Source: Geodermatophilus marinus (GTDB lineage: Bacteria; Actinomycetota; Actinomycetes; Mycobacteriales; Geodermatophilaceae). From it: 64,000 nucleotides of DNA. Under the pieces are notes generated by a model that saw only the letters and a list, made by a program, of their open reading frames with translations, was not told where the DNA came from and ran no database searches. The stretch's first letter is position 1; each line of letters begins with the position of its first letter. This document shows, piece by piece, positions 45,425 through 53,891 of the stretch. Made by a program: the position numbers and the translations under genes. Location of the stretch: NCBI RefSeq assembly GCF_003428645.1, contig NZ_QVQH01000006.1:1-64000 (forward strand), read 5' to 3'.

Positions 45425-46191
45425 GCCGGCTCCTCCTCCCGGCCCGCGGCACCGCCGGGGACGCCGGCGGCGCCGTAGGCGCGGCGCAGGTTGGCCGGGG
45501 TCAGCGCCTCGGCCACCGGGCCGCAGGCCACGGCCCGCACGTTGAGCAGGAGGGCGTGGTCGAAGCGGGCCCGGACCGTGCCGAGGTCGTGGTGGACGAC
45601 CACGACGGACCGCCCCTCGTCGCGCACCGCGGTGAGCACGTCGAGCAACGCGGCCTCGGTGCGGGCGTCGACGCCGGCGAAGGGCTCGTCCATGACGAGC
45701 AGGGGCGCCTGCTGGGCCAGCGCGCGGGCGAGGAAGACGCGCTGCCGCTGGCCGCCGGACAGCTGGCTGATCTGGCGGCCGGCGAAGGCGGTCATGCCCA
45801 CCCGGTCGAGGCTCTCGTCGACGACCGGTCGCTCGCTGCGGCGGACCCGCCGGAACCAGCCGGCCGCCCGGTAGCGGCCCATCTCGACGACCTCGCGGAC
45901 GGTGATCGGGAAGTCCCAGTCGACCGCGTCCCGCTGCGGGACGTAGGCGACCCGGTCCAGCGCCGCCCGGGCGGGACGCCCCTCGACCAGCGTCCGGCCG
46001 GAGTCGGCCGGGAGCAGCCCGAGCGCGGCCTGCAGCAGGGTGGACTTGCCGGCCCCGTTGGGGCCGACGACGGCCGACAGGGTCCCGGCGGGGACGGTGG
46101 CGTCGACGTCGGCGAGCACCGGCCGGCGGCCGTAGCTGACCGTCAGCCCCCGCACCTCCAGGGCCGGGGGGCGCGCGTCCGCGGCGCTCAC
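45412..46191 (-). CDS. metal ABC transporter ATP-binding protein
   Basis: The 259-residue ATPase has Walker A VGPNGAGKSTLL, Q-loop VPQRDAVDWDFPITV (typical of the Mn/Zn/Fe cluster-9 group), signature LSGGQRQRVFLARAL, Walker B LLVMDEPFAGVD and H-loop VVVHHD. It drives the importer formed with the two permeases. GTG overlaps the stop of the binding-protein gene by 4 bp. The C-terminus is Gly/Ala-rich. Confidence 0.92.
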   Translation of the reverse strand: MSAADARPPALEVRGLTVSYGRRPVLADVDATVPAGTLSAVVGPNGAGKSTLLQAALGLLPADSGRTLVEGRPARAALDRVAYVPQRDAVDWDFPITVREVVEMGRYRAAGWFRRVRRSERPVVDESLDRVGMTAFAGRQISQLSGGQRQRVFLARALAQQAPLLVMDEPFAGVDARTEAALLDVLTAVRDEGRSVVVVHHDLGTVRARFDHALLLNVRAVACGPVAEALTPANLRRAYGAAGVPGGAAGREEEPAWTR

Positions 46192-47162
46192 CGGGTCAGC
46201 CCCTCGACGATCAGCTGCGCGTTGTGCCGCACCGCCCCCGCGTAGTAGCCGGTCGCCGTCCCCGGGTCGCCGAGCGCGTCGCCGAACAGCTCACCGCCCA
46301 CCTCGGTCGGCCTGCCCTGCCGCTCGGCGGCGGCCAGCACGGCCGAGATCGTCTGCGGCGGCACGCTGGACTCCAGGAACACCGCGCCGAGGTCGGCCGC
46401 GGCGACGGTGCGGGCGACCCGCTCGACGTCGGCGGTGGTCGCCTCCGCCGCGGTCGACCTGCCCTGCACGGCGGCGACCTCCAGGCCGTAGGCGCGCGCC
46501 AGGTAGGAGAAGGCGTCGTGCGAGGTGACCAGCACGCGGGAACGCTCCGGCACCTGCGCCACCAGCGCCTCGACCTCGGCCTCGAGCGCCTCGAGCTCCG
46601 CGGTGGCGTCGGCCAGGTTCGCCGCGTAGACGTCGGCCGAGCCGGGGTCGAGCTCGGTCAGCCCGTCGGCGACGGCGCCGGCCGCGAGCGCCCACAGGTC
46701 CGGGTCGAACCAGATGTGCGGGTCGTGCTCGCCCCCGCCCACCGCGATCAGCTGCTCGTCGGGGACGGCGTCCCCGACGGCGACCACGGGCACCGTCCGG
46801 CCGATGCCGGCGAAGACCTCGTCGAGCTTCCCCTCGAGCTCCAGCCCGTTCCACACGACGATGTCCGACCCGGCCAGGGTCCCGACGTCGCCGGCGCCGG
46901 CCTCGTACAGGTGCGGGTCCACGCCCGGGCCCATGATCCCGGTGACCTCGACGCGGGCCCCGCCGATCCACCGGACGAGGTCGGTGTGCCAGTTGGTCGT
47001 GGTGGTGACCTGGATCGGCCGGGAGCCGATGTCGCCGGTGCCGGCCCGGGCGTCGGCGGCCGCGCAGCCGGCCAGCAGGAGGGCGGCGAGGGGGAGGAGC
47101 GCGGGCAGGGTCCCGGGGTGCCGCGGTGGCGGGTCGGGACGTCGTCGTCCGAAGAGGGTCAC
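46188..47162 (-). CDS. metal-binding lipoprotein of the ABC importer (ZnuA/TroA-type)
   Basis: The 324-residue protein has a lipobox LLLAGC with Cys33. The cluster-A1 fold is recognisable with metal-ligand positions in VDPHLYE, HDPHIWFD, TSHDAFSYLARAYGL and GGELFGDALGD. The third ligand is histidine rather than the glutamate usual in manganese-specific PsaA-type proteins, which leans to zinc or TroA-like specificity. There is no long His-rich loop. GGAGG precedes the GTG. It heads the importer operon; a CAGG-CACA-CCTG inverted repeat lies upstream. Confidence 0.88.
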   Translation of the reverse strand: MTLFGRRRPDPPPRHPGTLPALLPLAALLLAGCAAADARAGTGDIGSRPIQVTTTTNWHTDLVRWIGGARVEVTGIMGPGVDPHLYEAGAGDVGTLAGSDIVVWNGLELEGKLDEVFAGIGRTVPVVAVGDAVPDEQLIAVGGGEHDPHIWFDPDLWALAAGAVADGLTELDPGSADVYAANLADATAELEALEAEVEALVAQVPERSRVLVTSHDAFSYLARAYGLEVAAVQGRSTAAEATTADVERVARTVAAADLGAVFLESSVPPQTISAVLAAAERQGRPTEVGGELFGDALGDPGTATGYYAGAVRHNAQLIVEGLTR

Positions 47163-47189
47163 GGGTGCCTCCGGTGGCGCTCGGCAGCT

Positions 47190-47201
47190 CAGGTGTGCCT
47201 G
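47190..47201. promoter_or_regulatory. candidate DtxR/MntR-type operator upstream of the importer operon
   Basis: CAGG and CCTG half-sites separated by TGTG lie 28 bp before the binding-protein start. The arms match the AGG/CCT core of DtxR-type boxes, but the outer positions do not fit well. Confidence 0.3.
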
Positions 47202-47229
47202 TCCTTCCCGCTGCCGGTGGCCCGTCGGT

Positions 47230-47248
47230 GCCGGGGCCTGGCCCCGGC
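47230..47248 (-). terminator. stem-loop after the AI-2E-family gene
   Basis: GCCGGGG and CCCCGGC flank a 5-base loop 36 bp beyond the stop of the minus-strand gene ending at 47284, separating it from the importer operon. Confidence 0.55.
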
Positions 47249-47283
47249 GGGCCGACCTCGCGCCCCTCCGCCCGAGCGCGGGG

Positions 47284-48507
47284 TCACCCCGGCGGTGCGG
47301 CGGACGGCCGGCCCTCCGCGTCGCCGGGGGCGCCGGGCGGGTCGTCCGGTGCGTCCTCCGGCGTCCGCCGCACCTCCCGCCGCCACCCCTGCACCGCGGC
47401 CGCGAGCACCCCGGCGACCGGTACCGCGACGAACAGCCCCAGCAGCCCGAACGCGGAGGCGGCGCCGGTCGTCAGCAGCAGGACGACGAGCGGGTGGAAG
47501 CTGATCGCCCGGGACAGCAGCAGCGGCGCCAGCAGGTTGCCCTCGATCTGCTGCACCAGGATGACGATGAGCAGGGCCCACAGCGCCGTCACCCAGCCGC
47601 TGGTGACCCCGGCGACCGCCACCGCCACGGCGCCCGCGATCGTCGCCCCCACCAGCGGCACGTAGCCGAGCAGGAAGGTCAGCGCGCCGATCGGCAGGGC
47701 CAGCGGGACGTCGAGCAGCCACAGGCCGAAGCCGATGAGGACGCCGTCGATGAAACCGGTGGCGGTGGCCGCGTAGAACCAGGCGCCGGCGGTGCGCAGG
47801 CCGGCGCGGAAGGCGGCGTCGGTCGGGGCGCGGTGCTCCACGGGCAGGGCGCGGACGAACTGCCGCCAGAGCCGGTCGCCGCTGGTGAGCGCGAAGAGGG
47901 TGAAGAACACGGCGATCAGCAGGACGGTGGCCACGTTGCCGACCGCGTTCAGCCCCGAGGCCGCGGCACCACCGAGGCCGCTCATCGCGGTGCCCACCGA
48001 CGACTCGAGCTGGTCGAGGACCTGGTCCAGCCCGGCGTTGTCCAGGTCGGCGGTCCGCTGCTGGACCCAGGCGGTGACCGAGTCGACCGCGGCCGTGCCG
48101 GCGGCGACCAGGCCGGGCCACGCGCCGATCAGCTGGAACACGAGGAAGACCAGGACGCTGACGAAGAAGGCCAGGTAGGCGAGGACGCAGAGGATCGCGG
48201 CCAGCACGGCCGGGACGCCGTGCACCCGCAGCCACCGGGCGATGGGCCACAGCATCGCGACCTGGGCCACCCCGAGCATCGCCGCGGCCGCGACGAACTG
48301 GACCTGGAGCAGCAGCCAGATCGCCCCGACGGCGGCCAGGCCGATCACCAGGGCGCGCCCGGCGATCGTCGCCTCGCGCTGCAGCAGCGTCAGCCGGCCG
48401 GCCGTCGGCGGCGGCGTCGCGGGCCGGGCCCCGTACGCGTACGACCGGACGGGGCCGCGCCGGGGTGCGGCACCGCCGCCGGCCGCACCCGGTGCCGGCT
48501 CGGCCAT
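47284..48507 (-). CDS. AI-2E family transporter (YdiK/PerM type)
   Basis: The 407-residue membrane protein has about eight helices, a large loop between helices near residues 150-205 (VTAWVQQRTADLDNAGLDQVLDQLESSVG) and the family segment GALTFLLGYVPLVGATIAGAVAVAVAGVTSG followed by VQQIEGNLLAPLLLSRAISFHPLVVLL. Family members export varied solutes; AI-2 transport is shown for very few. N- and C-terminal Pro/Gly-rich tails are cytoplasmic. GGGAGG precedes the ATG at 48507; longer starts upstream lack support. Confidence 0.85.
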   Translation of the reverse strand: MAEPAPGAAGGGAAPRRGPVRSYAYGARPATPPPTAGRLTLLQREATIAGRALVIGLAAVGAIWLLLQVQFVAAAAMLGVAQVAMLWPIARWLRVHGVPAVLAAILCVLAYLAFFVSVLVFLVFQLIGAWPGLVAAGTAAVDSVTAWVQQRTADLDNAGLDQVLDQLESSVGTAMSGLGGAAASGLNAVGNVATVLLIAVFFTLFALTSGDRLWRQFVRALPVEHRAPTDAAFRAGLRTAGAWFYAATATGFIDGVLIGFGLWLLDVPLALPIGALTFLLGYVPLVGATIAGAVAVAVAGVTSGWVTALWALLIVILVQQIEGNLLAPLLLSRAISFHPLVVLLLTTGAASAFGLLGLFVAVPVAGVLAAAVQGWRREVRRTPEDAPDDPPGAPGDAEGRPSAAPPG

Positions 48508-48685
48508 CCCTGCCTCCCGTCCGCTCGGCCCGGCGGCTCCCGCCCGGGCGTGCCCCCTCGTGGGGGCCCATCCTGGCCCCCCGACCGGTCCGGTGACCGG
48601 TGCGCCCGCCCGGGTCGCCCCGCGGCCGGGGAGCACCGGGGGAGGGCGGGACGCCGGCGCCCGGGCCGGGGTGCGGTCAGCGGCC

Positions 48686-48691
48686 TACGGT
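48686..48691 (+). promoter_or_regulatory. -10 box TACGGT for the DUF427 gene
   Basis: TACGGT ends 6 bases before the ATG at 48698 with no ribosome-binding sequence. Confidence 0.55.
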
Positions 48692-48697
48692 CGGGGC

Positions 48698-49492
48698 ATG
48701 TCCCTCACCCGCGGCACCGGACCGCTCGCCCGGCCCTCCGCCGGCCGGCTCAACGCCGACCTGTGGTCGGTCGCACCCGCCCACGCGCTGTACCTGCACC
48801 CGGTGCAGGAGCGGGTGCGCGGCGTGCTCGGCGGCCGCACGGTGGTCGACACGACCGGCGCGTCGCTGCTGCACGAGACCGGTCTGCTGCCCCGCTGGTA
48901 CCTGCCGGCCGACGACGTCGCCCCCGGCCTGCTGAGCCCGAGCGCCACCCGGACCACCTGCCCGTTCAAGGGCGAGGCGAGCTACTGGCACCTCGAGGTC
49001 GACGGCTCCCGGGTGGAGGACGCCGCCTGGTCCTACCCCGACCCGGTGGACGGGTGCCCCCCGCTGGCCGGGCTGGTCTCCTTCCACCTGGAGGGGCTGG
49101 ACACCTGGTACGTCGAGGACGAGGAGCTGCTGGGGCACCCCCGGGACCCGTTCCACCGGGTCGACGCCCGCCGCTCCTCGCGGCACGTGGTGGTGCGCGT
49201 CGGTGGCGAGGTGGTCGCCGAGACCCGGTCGCCGGTCGCGGTCTTCGAGACGGGGCTGCCGACGCGCTGGTACGTGCCCGAGGAGGACGTGCGCGACGGC
49301 GTCCTCACCCCGAGCGGGGCCACGACCGTCTGCCCCTACAAGGGGGTGGCCACCTACGAGCACGTCGCCGTCGGCGGACGGCGGTACGACGACGTCGCCT
49401 GGTGCTACCGGGAGCCGCTGCTCGAGGCGCTGCCCGTCGCCGGCCACCGCTCGTTCGACGGCGAGGGCGTGCGGGTCGAGGTCACGACCTGA
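48698..49492 (+). CDS. tandem DUF427 protein
   Basis: The 264-residue protein contains two DUF427 domains. Each has the pattern VRGVLGGRTVVDTTGASLLHE / VRVGGEVVAETRSPVAVFE, then RWYLPADDV / RWYVPEEDV and TTCPFKGEASYW / TVCPYKGVATYEH. The catalytic role is unknown; a small beta-barrel fold is expected. The protein is divergent from the AI-2E gene and convergent with the CstR-type gene. Confidence 0.85.
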   Translation: MSLTRGTGPLARPSAGRLNADLWSVAPAHALYLHPVQERVRGVLGGRTVVDTTGASLLHETGLLPRWYLPADDVAPGLLSPSATRTTCPFKGEASYWHLEVDGSRVEDAAWSYPDPVDGCPPLAGLVSFHLEGLDTWYVEDEELLGHPRDPFHRVDARRSSRHVVVRVGGEVVAETRSPVAVFETGLPTRWYVPEEDVRDGVLTPSGATTVCPYKGVATYEHVAVGGRRYDDVAWCYREPLLEALPVAGHRSFDGEGVRVEVTT

Positions 49493-49535
49493 CGGAGGCC
49501 CTCGCCCTCCCGGGGCCCGCGGCGGGGCCGCGCGG

Positions 49536-49865
<330 letters not shown>

Positions 49866-49880
49866 TCATTCCCGGGCTGC

Positions 49881-50762
49881 TCAGGCCGGTGCCGCGGTGC
49901 GGGCTCCGCGGCGGCCGGCGTGCCGCAGCGGGCACCGTGGCACCAGGGCCGCGCACCCGGCGAGCGCCACCGCCATCCCGGCCAGGGCGATCAGCGCGGG
50001 GACCCGGAGGCCGTCCGGGGCCTGCTGCACGAGCACGAAGGCGCCCATCGCCAGGACGAACCAGCCGAAGGCCTGGCGCAGGGCGTCGGCGTGGATGCGG
50101 CCCACCAGCCGGGCCCCGACCAGGCTGCCGGCCACGGCGGCGACCGTGACCGCGCCGGTGAGCACCCAGTCGATCGGCACGGTGGTCAGGTAGCCGGCCA
50201 GGCCGGCGGAGGACTTCATGGCGATGACCAGCAGCGAGGTGCCCACCGCCACGCCCATCGGCAGCCCGCCGAGCAGGGCGAGGGCCGGGACGACCAGGAA
50301 GCCGCCGCCCGCGCCGACCAGCCCGGTGACCAGGCCGACCACGACCCCCTCGGCCAGGACCGGCAGCACCGGCAGCTCGGCGTGGGCCCGGGAGGGGTCG
50401 ATCGCCTCGCGGCCGCGGATCATGGCGAACGCGGTGGCGATCATCATGAGCGCGAAGGCGACCAGGAGCACGGTGCCGGGCAGGTGGCCGCCGATGAACC
50501 CGCCGGCGAACGCGCCGGCCATGCCGGCCAGCCCGAACAGCAGGCCGGTGCGCCAGCGCACCCGGCCGGCGCGGGCATGCCCGACCACGCTCACCGCCGC
50601 CGTGACGCCGACGACCACCAGCGAGGCGGCGATCGCCTCCTTGGCGTCCATGCCGGCCACGTAGACCAGCAGCGGGACCATGAGGATCGACCCGCCGCCG
50701 CCGAGCAGCCCGAGGGCCAGCCCGACGACGACGGCCAGGCTGACGGTGAGCGCGATCAGCAC
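49881..50762 (-). CDS. TauE/SafE-family sulfite/sulfur-compound permease
   Basis: The 293-residue protein has two repeats of four helices, each opening with a glycine-rich motif: GLALGLLGGGGSILMVPLLVYVAGM and GLVTGLVGAGGGFLVVPALALLGGL. This is the TauE/SafE signature; family members export sulfite or sulfoacetate or move related anions. In staphylococcal cst operons a TauE homologue removes sulfite or thiosulfate made by persulfide oxidation. It lies 3 bp after the rhodanese gene. Confidence 0.88.
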   Translation of the reverse strand: MLIALTVSLAVVVGLALGLLGGGGSILMVPLLVYVAGMDAKEAIAASLVVVGVTAAVSVVGHARAGRVRWRTGLLFGLAGMAGAFAGGFIGGHLPGTVLLVAFALMMIATAFAMIRGREAIDPSRAHAELPVLPVLAEGVVVGLVTGLVGAGGGFLVVPALALLGGLPMGVAVGTSLLVIAMKSSAGLAGYLTTVPIDWVLTGAVTVAAVAGSLVGARLVGRIHADALRQAFGWFVLAMGAFVLVQQAPDGLRVPALIALAGMAVALAGCAALVPRCPLRHAGRRGARTAAPA

Positions 50763-50765
50763 CGG

Positions 50766-51335
50766 TCACCGCTCCCTGGTCAGCCGGTCCAGCGCCGAGC
50801 CGGTGGGCCGGGCACCGCGCTTGTTCCACGGCATCCGTGCCAGGGCCGCCCCCATGGCGCAGGTGTTGGACACGGCGGCGAACACCAGGCCGCCGCCGAC
50901 GAGGCCCGACAGCCACGTGGCCCTCGGCGCGACGGTGCTGCCGAGGATGCCGGCCAGCACCAGCGAACCAGCGGCCAGGCGGACCTGGCGCTCGAGCTCC
51001 CAGGCCTGCCGGCCGCGGTCGACCGCCCCGCCGGTGGCCTCCCAGCCGGTGAGGCCGCCGGACAGGACAGTGCTGTTGGGGAGCCCGAGCACGTCGTGGG
51101 CCTGGCCGGCGCGCCGGCCGGAGCGGCAGACGAGGACGACGTCGTGGTGGTCGTCGAGCACCTGGCGGAGGCGGTCGAGCGAGCCCTTCAGCTCGTCGAG
51201 CGGGACGTTCACCGCGCCGGGGATGTGGCCGGCCTCGAACTCGACCGGGGTCCGGACGTCGATCAGGGTCGGGGCCGGGCCGGCGCCGTCGCCGAGGCGC
51301 TCGGCGAGGGTCGGGGCGTCGACGGTGCGGGTCAT
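50766..51335 (-). CDS. rhodanese with C-terminal DUF2892 membrane anchor
   Basis: The 189-residue protein has an N-terminal rhodanese domain (LIDVRTPVEFEAGHIPGAVNVP, active-site loop LVCRSGRRAG with the persulfide-forming cysteine) and two C-terminal hydrophobic segments ending TCAMGAALARMPWNKR, the DUF2892 pattern of E. coli YgaP. It probably carries sulfane sulfur at the inner face of the membrane. ATGA overlap with the upstream gene couples translation. Confidence 0.88.
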   Translation of the reverse strand: MTRTVDAPTLAERLGDGAGPAPTLIDVRTPVEFEAGHIPGAVNVPLDELKGSLDRLRQVLDDHHDVVLVCRSGRRAGQAHDVLGLPNSTVLSGGLTGWEATGGAVDRGRQAWELERQVRLAAGSLVLAGILGSTVAPRATWLSGLVGGGLVFAAVSNTCAMGAALARMPWNKRGARPTGSALDRLTRER

Positions 51336-52714
51336 GCGCTCTCCTCGGGGGTCTTGCCGGTCAGGGGGAGGCCGGCGGGGCCGGCGTTGTCGAAGGAGTC
51401 GTCGACGGCGACGACGTCGACGCCGTGGGCGTCGAGCAGGGCGGCGACGACGCCGGCGCGGTAGCCGCCGGCGCAGTGCACCCAGACCTCGCCGTCCGGG
51501 ACCTCGTCGAGGCGGTGCAGCACCTCGTGGACCGGGATGTGGGTCGAGCCCTCGAGGTGCGCCTCGGCGCGCTCGGTGTCGCGGCGGACGTCGAGGACGG
51601 CGGTGCGCGGATCGCGGCGCAGCTGCGCGGCGAGGTCGGCGAAGGTCGCCGTCCGGTAGCTCGCCAGCGGCTCCCCGCCGGACCAGTCCTCGGGCTTTCC
51701 GGTGGCCATCGCGGCCGGCCGGTCGATGCCGACGCGGACCAGTTCGCGCTGGGCCTCGGCGACGTCCTCGGCGGTCTCGCCGAGGAGTGTGACCGGCGTG
51801 CCCCACGGGAGCAGCCAGGCCAGGTAGGTGACGAACTGCCCGTCCAGGCCGACGTTCACCGAGCCGGCCAGGTGCCCGGCCGCGAAGGCGGTGCGGGTGC
51901 GCAGGTCGACCACCCACTCGCCGGCCTCGATGCGGCGGCGCAGCTCGGCGGGGTCGGCCGGCGCGGGCGGGGAGAGGTCCACGTCGGCCGGGCCGGCGCT
52001 GTTGAGCGGCGCCATGTGCGCGTAGTAGGCCGGGTAGGCGTCCAGGCCGGCCAGCAGGTCGGAGACGTAGCGATCCTCGTCGCTGGTGAGCGCCGCGTTG
52101 GCCAGCTTCTCCTGGCCGATGGTGCTCGCGGTGCCGCCGGACTGCGTGGCCGAGCAGAAGCTGCCGAAGCCGTGCGTCGGGTAGACGGCGGTGGCGTCGG
52201 GCAGCTCGGTGGCCAGCCGGCGGGCGGAGTGCCACTGCGCGCGGGCCAGCGCCTCGGTGGAGTCCGGCCCCAGCAGGTCGGGGCGGCCGGTGGAGCCGTG
52301 GAGCAGGGACCCGCCGGTGAAGACCGCCACCGGCCGGTCGCCGTCGGAGAGCGCGTAGGACAGGTGGGTGTGGGTGTGGCCGGGGGTGAGCAGCACCCGC
52401 ACGCGCATGCGCGCCCCGACCCCGACGACGTCGCCGTCGCGCACGCCGACGCGGTCGAAGGAGACCGCGTCGTCGGCGTTGAGCAGGTACTGCGCGCCCG
52501 TCGCGCGGGCCAGCTCGTACCCGCCGGTGACGTAGTCGTTGTGGATGTGCGACTCGAAGACGTGGGTGATCCGCACCCCGGCGGCCTGCGCCAGGGCCAG
52601 CACGCGGTCGGAGTCGCGCTGCGGGTCGACCACGAGGGCGACCTCGCCGTCGTGGGCCAGGTAGGTGCGGTCACCGAGTCCCGGCGTGTCCAGGGGCAGG
52701 ACGGTGATCGTCAT
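51332..52714 (-). CDS. MBL-fold persulfide-dioxygenase-like protein with two rhodanese domains
   Basis: Residues 1-240 are a metallo-beta-lactamase domain (ESHIHNDYVTGG at 54-65, TPGHTHTH at 110-117). Residues about 255-345 are a rhodanese-like domain without active-site cysteine, and residues about 360-460 a second rhodanese with Cys in VHCAGGYRAG. The layout resembles CstB, which oxidises persulfide with O2 and forms thiosulfate. Two metal positions differ from ETHE1-type enzymes: Tyr61 replaces the last His of HxHxDH, and Gly135 replaces the Asp ligand after TG. Activity is therefore uncertain. It is the first gene of the operon, with GGAGCTCC before the ATG. Confidence 0.82.
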   Translation of the reverse strand: MTITVLPLDTPGLGDRTYLAHDGEVALVVDPQRDSDRVLALAQAAGVRITHVFESHIHNDYVTGGYELARATGAQYLLNADDAVSFDRVGVRDGDVVGVGARMRVRVLLTPGHTHTHLSYALSDGDRPVAVFTGGSLLHGSTGRPDLLGPDSTEALARAQWHSARRLATELPDATAVYPTHGFGSFCSATQSGGTASTIGQEKLANAALTSDEDRYVSDLLAGLDAYPAYYAHMAPLNSAGPADVDLSPPAPADPAELRRRIEAGEWVVDLRTRTAFAAGHLAGSVNVGLDGQFVTYLAWLLPWGTPVTLLGETAEDVAEAQRELVRVGIDRPAAMATGKPEDWSGGEPLASYRTATFADLAAQLRRDPRTAVLDVRRDTERAEAHLEGSTHIPVHEVLHRLDEVPDGEVWVHCAGGYRAGVVAALLDAHGVDVVAVDDSFDNAGPAGLPLTGKTPEESA

Positions 52715-52760
52715 CGGAGCTCCTCTCGGGGGGGTCTCGGGAGCGGCATCGGTGGTCGTG

Positions 52761-52778
52761 CATACCCCTAGGGGTATG
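52761..52778. promoter_or_regulatory. perfect 18-bp palindrome, probable CstR operator
   Basis: CATACCCCTAGGGGTATG lies 46 bp upstream of the sulfur operon start. The ATACCCC/GGGGTAT arms fit CsoR/CstR-family operators, which are G/C-tract palindromes. A looser CCCGGGGGTAT half-site follows near 52813. Confidence 0.75.
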
Positions 52779-52899
52779 TGGGCGCCAACCGTACCAGCGC
52801 CGCGAGCATTCTCCCGGGGGTATCTACGCGGGGCACGCGGCGACGTGGGCCTCGAGCACCGCACGGGGGTAGGGGCGTGGTTGGTCCGGTGCCCTGCGA

Positions 52900-52921
52900 T
52901 ACCCGGAGGCCCGTCCGGGTA
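52900..52921. promoter_or_regulatory. inverted repeat upstream of the ArsR gene
   Basis: TACCCGGA and its exact complement TCCGGGTA are separated by 6 bp, 24 bp before the ArsR-family start; a plausible autoregulatory operator. Confidence 0.45.
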
Positions 52922-52945
52922 CGAGGGGGTCGGAGGTGGTGCCCG

Positions 52946-53329
52946 ATGACGGAGTCCGCCCCGCACGCCCACCCGGTCGACCCCGTCCGCGTCACCCACG
53001 CGCGGGCCAGGCTGCCCGACCGGGAGGAGGTCGCCCGGCTCACCGGCGTGCTGAGCCTCATGGCCGACCCCACGCGGGCGCGGATCCTGTTCGCGCTGGA
53101 CCTGGTCGAGGAGCTCTGCGTCGGCGATCTCGCCCTGGCGCTGGACGTCAACGAGGACGCCGTCGGGTACGCGCTGCGGCTGCTGCGGACGGCCGGGCTG
53201 GTCGTCAACCGCCGGCAGGGGCGGGTGGTCTTCTACCGCCTCGCCGACGGGTTTCCCGCACCGCTGCGCGACGACTGCCTGCGCCGGCTCGCCGTGCTCG
53301 CCGGCGACGCGGATCCCGGGGGCGGGTGA
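52946..53329 (+). CDS. ArsR/SmtB-family metal-responsive repressor
   Basis: The 127-residue protein has the ArsR winged helix: LMADPTRARILFALDLVEELCVGDLALALDVNEDAVGYALRLLRTAGLVVNRRQGRVVFYRL. The ELCVGDLA motif in the recognition region carries one cysteine. The N-terminal extension HAHPVDPVRVTHARA is histidine-rich, as in nickel/cobalt sensors such as NmtR or KmtR, so metal sensing is likely but the metal is not determinable. It diverges from the sulfur operon. A GGAGGTGGTG stretch precedes the ATG. Confidence 0.85.
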   Translation: MTESAPHAHPVDPVRVTHARARLPDREEVARLTGVLSLMADPTRARILFALDLVEELCVGDLALALDVNEDAVGYALRLLRTAGLVVNRRQGRVVFYRLADGFPAPLRDDCLRRLAVLAGDADPGGG

Positions 53330-53374
53330 TGCGGTCGGGCGCCGCCGGGCTGCGCACCGGCGGGTGCGACCATA

Positions 53375-53414
53375 CCGTCGACACACCCGTACGGTCGTCC
53401 GGGTGTGTCGACGG
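53375..53414. terminator. strong 15-bp stem-loop between arsR and nuoA
   Basis: CCGTCGACACACCCG and its exact complement flank a 10-base loop, 45 bp after the ArsR stop and 141 bp before nuoA. It may terminate the ArsR transcript, or act as an operator for the nuo operon. Confidence 0.6.
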
Positions 53415-53555
53415 CGACGGCCCGGGGGAGCCGGATGACGACCCGGTGACGTCTGCCGGGCCGGGGGTCGCCCTCCACGTCGGGGGTAGGACGCGACCCG
53501 TCCGGGTGCCAGGACGGCGGCGGGGTGCCGCCCCCGGGGTGACGAGGAGGCGTCG

Positions 53556-53891
53556 GTGATCGCACTGCTGAGCCTGCTCGGCCTCGCCGGCGCGCTGGTC
53601 GTCACGCTGTACGGCGCCTCCAGGGTGCTAAGCGCACCGGTGGCGCGGGTGCTGCCCTACGAGTCGGGGATGCTGCCGCAGCAGCACGCCGTCTCCCGGT
53701 ACCACGCCCGCTGGTACGCCGTGACCATCCTCTTCCTGGCCTTCGACATGGAGATGGTCTTCATGTACCCGTGGGCCGTGGTCGTCGCCGACATGGGCGC
53801 GACGGCCGTGGTCGAGATGTTCGGCTTCCTCCTGGTGCTGCTGGTCGGCGTCGTCTACGTCTGGCGCGAGGGGGCCCTGCGGTGGACCTGA
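53556..53891 (+). CDS. nuoA: complex I subunit A-like membrane protein
   Basis: The 111-residue protein has three helices and the NuoA signature: PYESGMLPQQHAVSRYHARWYAVTILFLAFDMEMVFMYPWAV. The acidic residues of the DMEMVF motif are kept. It would sit beside NuoH and NuoJ at the foot of complex I. GAGGAGG lies upstream of the GTG. It is the first gene of the cluster and overlaps the next gene by 10 bp. Confidence 0.88.
   Translation: MIALLSLLGLAGALVVTLYGASRVLSAPVARVLPYESGMLPQQHAVSRYHARWYAVTILFLAFDMEMVFMYPWAVVVADMGATAVVEMFGFLLVLLVGVVYVWREGALRWT

Noticed and set aside
47163-47283. Zur box upstream of the metal importer
   Set aside because: No AT-rich TGATAATCATTATCA-like sequence is present; only the weaker CAGG/CCTG repeat was kept as a low-confidence candidate.
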